Shown here one piece after another: positions 21,135-23,717 of a stretch of DNA of 23,717 nt; position 1 is the first letter of the stretch, and the number at the start of each line of letters is the position of its first letter. Made by a program: the position numbers and the translations under genes. Below the pieces are notes generated by a model. The model was not told where the DNA came from, searched no databases, and saw nothing but the letters and a program-made list of their open reading frames with translations. The stretch is from NCBI GenBank assembly GCA_002688395.1, contig NZCU01000032.1, positions 1 through 23,717 of the forward strand. The letters are read 5' to 3'. Source of the DNA: Nanobdellota archaeon (GTDB lineage Archaea > Nanobdellota > Nanobdellia > SCGC-AAA011-G17 > ARS1403).

Positions 21135-22409
21135 TTATTCGCCTTCAAATTCTATTAAATTAAAAACAGAATAACCAGCCTCTATTAGTTTATTTTTTCC
21201 ACGAATTTCTGGAAGATCAATTACAAAAGCACATTCTATTATATTCCCACCTAATTTTTTTACTAAATTGCAGGTTGCAATAGCCGTACCTCCTGTTGCT
21301 AACAGATCGTCACATATAAGAACTTTATCTCCTTCGTTAATAGAATCTTTATGAACTTCTATTTTATCTGTTCCGTATTCTAATTCATATTCTTCTGAAA
21401 CAGTTTCTGATGGTAATTTCCCTGCTTTTCTTATAGGTACGAAGGGTATTTCTAATTTTTGAGCTAATAAAGAACCAAATATAAAGCCACGGGCTTCCAT
21501 TCCAACAATTTTATTTATTTCTTTATCTTTATATCTTTCAGCAAATTTGTTAATTGCAAATCCTAAGGCTTTTGGAGCTTGTAAGAGGGTTGTGATATCT
21601 CTGAACATTATTCCTTCTTTAGGCCAATTTGGGATTGTTCTAATATGTTGTTTTAGATCTATTTCTTCTAATTTTTTTATGGTTGAAACTAATAATTTTT
21701 TTACATTTTCAGAGTTTTGTTCAAAGACTTTTAATATTTCTTCCCATGTTACTGGGGTTTCTTCTTCTTTCCAACAATCATAATCTGTGGACATTGCAAT
21801 AACTGCATATGGGATCTCTAATTCGTTTGCTAATGTTGCTTCTGGAGCTACTGACATGTTAATAACATCTGCTCCCCAAGATCTGAACATGTGAGATTCT
21901 GCTTTTGTAGAAAATCTTGGACCTTCAATTGTAACTACTGTTCCTTTTTCATGAGTTTTATAATTTAATTCTTTTGATGTTTCTATTAGTAAATTTCTTA
22001 ATTTTTCTGAAAATGGGGTTGCCATTGGTGTGTGTTTTATACCTTCATTAAAATTATCATGGAAAGTTATATCTCTATGTCTTGTGAAATCAATAAATTG
22101 GTCTAATATTATCAAATCTCCTCTTCCAATTTCTTCTTTTAAAGAACCGCATGCTGTTGTTGCTAGAATATAATCAACATTTTGTTCTTTTAGTGCTTGA
22201 ATGTTTGCTCTGTAATTAACTTTTGATGGAGTTATTTTATGTCCCTTTCCATGTCTTGGTAGGATGACTATTTCTATATTGTCTAACTTTCCTAGGGTTA
22301 ATTTATCACTTGGTTTTCCGTAAATAGTTTCGACTTCTATTTCTTGAAAATCTTGTAATAATTCTGGATTATCTAATCCTGAACCGCCTATAATTCCTAC
22401 TTTTACCAT
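21135..22409 (-). CDS. Fused methylthioadenosine phosphorylase and adenine phosphoribosyltransferase
   Basis: A 424-residue two-enzyme fusion. Residues 1 to about 248 are MTAP: GGSGL (8-12), PRHGKGH (51-57), TTACGSLKEEIGRGD, EGPRFST (162-168), NMS (184-186) and STDYDCW (207-213), whose aspartates favour adenine-type substrates over guanine/hypoxanthine. Residues about 250-424 are full-length APRT: NWPKEGIMFRDITTLL, VGMEARGFIFG, RKAGKLP and the PRPP site VLICDDLLATGGTA (363-376). MTAP splits methylthioadenosine to adenine and methylthioribose-1-phosphate; APRT joins adenine with PRPP to give AMP. The fusion would hand adenine straight from one site to the next. It follows bud32 by 2 bases. The Dph2 reaction in the same window makes methylthioadenosine. 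Confidence 0.93.
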   Translation of the reverse strand: MVKVGIIGGSGLDNPELLQDFQEIEVETIYGKPSDKLTLGKLDNIEIVILPRHGKGHKITPSKVNYRANIQALKEQNVDYILATTACGSLKEEIGRGDLIILDQFIDFTRHRDITFHDNFNEGIKHTPMATPFSEKLRNLLIETSKELNYKTHEKGTVVTIEGPRFSTKAESHMFRSWGADVINMSVAPEATLANELEIPYAVIAMSTDYDCWKEEETPVTWEEILKVFEQNSENVKKLLVSTIKKLEEIDLKQHIRTIPNWPKEGIMFRDITTLLQAPKALGFAINKFAERYKDKEINKIVGMEARGFIFGSLLAQKLEIPFVPIRKAGKLPSETVSEEYELEYGTDKIEVHKDSINEGDKVLICDDLLATGGTAIATCNLVKKLGGNIIECAFVIDLPEIRGKNKLIEAGYSVFNLIEFEGE

Positions 22410-22411
22410 TT

Positions 22412-22996
22412 TTATTTTCTATTTTTGTATCTTCCTCTTTTTTCAACTTTTTCTAGTCTTGTTAAAACGTTTTTATGTTTGTAATTGTTTAAAATAGTCG
22501 TGAAGTATTTTTTGAAGTTTTTGTAATGTTTTGACTCCAAAGCTTGTTTTAATAAATGTAGATCCACTGCTTTATCTTCTACTTTTGGAGAAAATAAACC
22601 TAAACCAAAATCAATAAAGTAAACCTTGTTATCTTTCAAAATCATATTTGAAGTTGTTAAATCTCCATGGATTATATCTTGTTCATGTAATTTTGAAATT
22701 TCTTCTCCTAAAGTTTTACAAATTTCTAAAGATTTTTTTAATGGTAAAGTATCTAAAATATCTTTTAATAAGTTTCCTTGTAAAAATTCCATTTCTATTT
22801 TTGTTTCTTCTGTGTTTAGAACTTTAGGGACATTAATGTTAACTGATTGTAATAATTTTGATTCTCTTTTTGTTCTGAATTTTCTTATTTTTTTATCTAG
22901 AATTTCTAATCTATAAGATTTTTTAATTCTATCTTTGATTAATTTATTCCCATCTTGGTATAATTTAGCTTCAGCGCCTTGTTGGATTAGTTTCAT
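22412..22996 (-). CDS. bud32: Bud32, KEOPS-complex atypical kinase/ATPase
   Basis: A 194-residue protein, the usual small size of archaeal Bud32. It lacks most of a standard protein kinase but keeps the family's marks: IQQGAEAKLY at the start, MEFLQGNLL, the catalytic loop IIHGDLTTSNMIL (108-120) and the metal motif FIDFGLG (128-134), with the C-terminal RLEKVEKRGRYKNRK tail. In KEOPS it drives the t6A37 modification of tRNAs that read ANN codons, partnered with Kae1. Kae1 is not in view, so the common bud32-kae1 fusion is absent here. It is divergent from a GT4 gene with a shared TATA box and cotranscribed with the MTAP-APRT fusion. Confidence 0.93.
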   Translation of the reverse strand: MKLIQQGAEAKLYQDGNKLIKDRIKKSYRLEILDKKIRKFRTKRESKLLQSVNINVPKVLNTEETKIEMEFLQGNLLKDILDTLPLKKSLEICKTLGEEISKLHEQDIIHGDLTTSNMILKDNKVYFIDFGLGLFSPKVEDKAVDLHLLKQALESKHYKNFKKYFTTILNNYKHKNVLTRLEKVEKRGRYKNRK

Positions 22997-23018
22997 GTAG
23001 AATCTTAGTTACATAAAG

Positions 23019-23029
23019 CTTATAAAATT
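23019..23029. promoter_or_regulatory. Shared bidirectional TATA-like box
   Basis: CTTATAAAATT lies midway between the divergent starts at 22996 (bud32) and 23049 (GT4), about 25-28 bases from each. Confidence 0.65.
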
Positions 23030-23048
23030 ATTTTTTAAACAAAAATAC

Positions 23049-23717
23049 ATGAGAAAGTTAAAAATTGGGTATTTATTGTCTTATTTTCACCCATTTAAAG
23101 ATGGTACAGAGAATAATTGTCTTTATCTTGCTACTCAGATGGTTAAGTTAGGACATGATGTTCATGTTTTTACTTCTGATAGAAGAGATGGTCAAATTAT
23201 TAAAGAAAAATATGAATTTTACAATGGGATACATATCCATAGAAGTCCAACGTGGATTAGGTATAAATATTATTTAGAACTTAATCCTGGGATAATTTCT
23301 TTAGTTTTAAAGCATAAAGATTTGGATGTTTTGCATATTCATAGTTTTGGTTTTATAATGTATGATATAATTCTTATGTTAAAAAAATTAATAGGGCATA
23401 AAACAGCAATCATTGATACACCCCATGGTCCTTTTATGTCATTAGATAGTTATCCTGGTTGGCAGAAAACATTAAAAAATATTTTTAACAAAATTGAAAA
23501 ACCCATTAATGATCTTTATGATGGAGTTATTCAAGTTAATACTACTCAATATCCTTGGATAATGGAATCTGGTGTAAAAAGGAGAAATATTCACTTTGTT
23601 CCTGATGGTATTCCTGAAGATAGATTTAGAAAAATTGATAGTAAAGAATTTAAGAAGAAACATGGGTTAGATGGAAAATTTGTAATTTGTAATTTAGGAA
23701 GGGTTTTAGAATATAAA
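23049..23717 (+). CDS. GT4-family glycosyltransferase, N-terminal part (runs off the window)
   Basis: The first 223 codons of a GT-B fold glycosyltransferase of family 4 type: KIGYLLSYFHPFKDGTEN at the start, then LATQMVKLGHDVHVFTSD (the usual first Rossmann half), DVLHIHSFG, DTPHGPF, and VIQVNTTQY and VPDGIPEDRF, which lead into the linker before the nucleotide-sugar domain. The window ends at NLGRVLEYK, so the donor-binding domain is missing. Members transfer sugars from activated nucleotides to lipids, proteins or other glycans at the membrane face. The start is set by the shared TATA box about 25 bases upstream. Donor and acceptor are unknown. Confidence 0.85.
   Translation, partial: MRKLKIGYLLSYFHPFKDGTENNCLYLATQMVKLGHDVHVFTSDRRDGQIIKEKYEFYNGIHIHRSPTWIRYKYYLELNPGIISLVLKHKDLDVLHIHSFGFIMYDIILMLKKLIGHKTAIIDTPHGPFMSLDSYPGWQKTLKNIFNKIEKPINDLYDGVIQVNTTQYPWIMESGVKRRNIHFVPDGIPEDRFRKIDSKEFKKKHGLDGKFVICNLGRVLEYK

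Noticed and set aside
1..23717. CRISPR arrays, insertion sequences, transposases or prophage genes.
   Set aside because: No regularly spaced repeats, transposase motifs, terminal inverted repeats or phage structural genes were found. The only mobile-element-related gene is the LAGLIDADG endonuclease.

Overview
The window is AT-rich, densely packed archaeal DNA. Archaeal markers are ribosomal proteins S15 and S3Ae flanking a DHH nuclease of the RecJ/GAN type, Dph2 (diphthamide), Bud32 (KEOPS), a geranylgeranyl-reductase-family flavoprotein and a CTP-dependent polyprenol-kinase-like protein. Intergenic gaps are tiny, convergent genes overlap, and most starts lie about 25-30 nt downstream of a TATA-like box, which suggests leaderless transcripts. 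Together with the mix of bacterial-type genes (cyclopropane synthase, SufU/SufC, DUF5069) this points to a DPANN-type archaeon, possibly Woesearchaeota/Pacearchaeota-like; that placement is inference. No stretch over 300 bases lacks a gene.

Layout. 1-1318 (+): end of a SufU-like scaffold, SufC and a SufT/MIP18-like protein, all for Fe-S assembly. 1304-3000 (-): an operon of a cyclopropane-fatty-acid-synthase homolog, a zinc-ribbon protein and a [2Fe-2S] ferredoxin. 3081-7544 (+): two B12-binding-type radical SAM enzymes with a ferredoxin-DUF4346 fusion between them, then an FNR-type flavoprotein. 7541-8984 (-): a PIN-like protein and a DUF1858-IscA fusion. 9038-12658: a second FNR-like protein, a DUF5069 protein, a probable 24-aa microprotein, a lipoamide-dehydrogenase-like flavoprotein and Dph2 split into two ORFs. 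12712-16964: the geranylgeranyl reductase, then the S15-nuclease-S3Ae ribosomal operon, an orphan protein and a small EF-Tu-domain-2-like protein. 16998-20207: two paralogous GT-A glycosyltransferases, two paralogous membrane-anchored proteins and the polyprenol kinase homolog. 20221-21068 (-): a tRNA-Gln(TTG) gene broken by three insertions, with a LAGLIDADG endonuclease gene whose stop codon runs into the tRNA 5' end. 21135-22996 (-): an MTAP-APRT fusion and Bud32. 23049-end (+): a partial GT4 glycosyltransferase.

How the genes may work together. Fe-S assembly proteins serve several Fe-S clients in the window (radical SAM enzymes, ferredoxins, Dph2). The radical SAM/ferredoxin/FNR block looks like an electron-supply chain for radical methyl or lipid chemistry, beside a cyclopropane-synthase homolog. 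Dph2 releases methylthioadenosine, which the MTAP-APRT fusion could convert to AMP.

Two genome-style patterns recur. Five divergent gene pairs have starts 53-57 nt apart around one central TATA-like box. Six same-strand gene junctions have the identical string TAAAATG (stop, one base, start). The most unusual items are the triply interrupted tRNA-Gln with its endonuclease neighbour, the radical SAM/ferredoxin-DUF4346 cluster, the split Dph2, the MTAP-APRT fusion and the microprotein.
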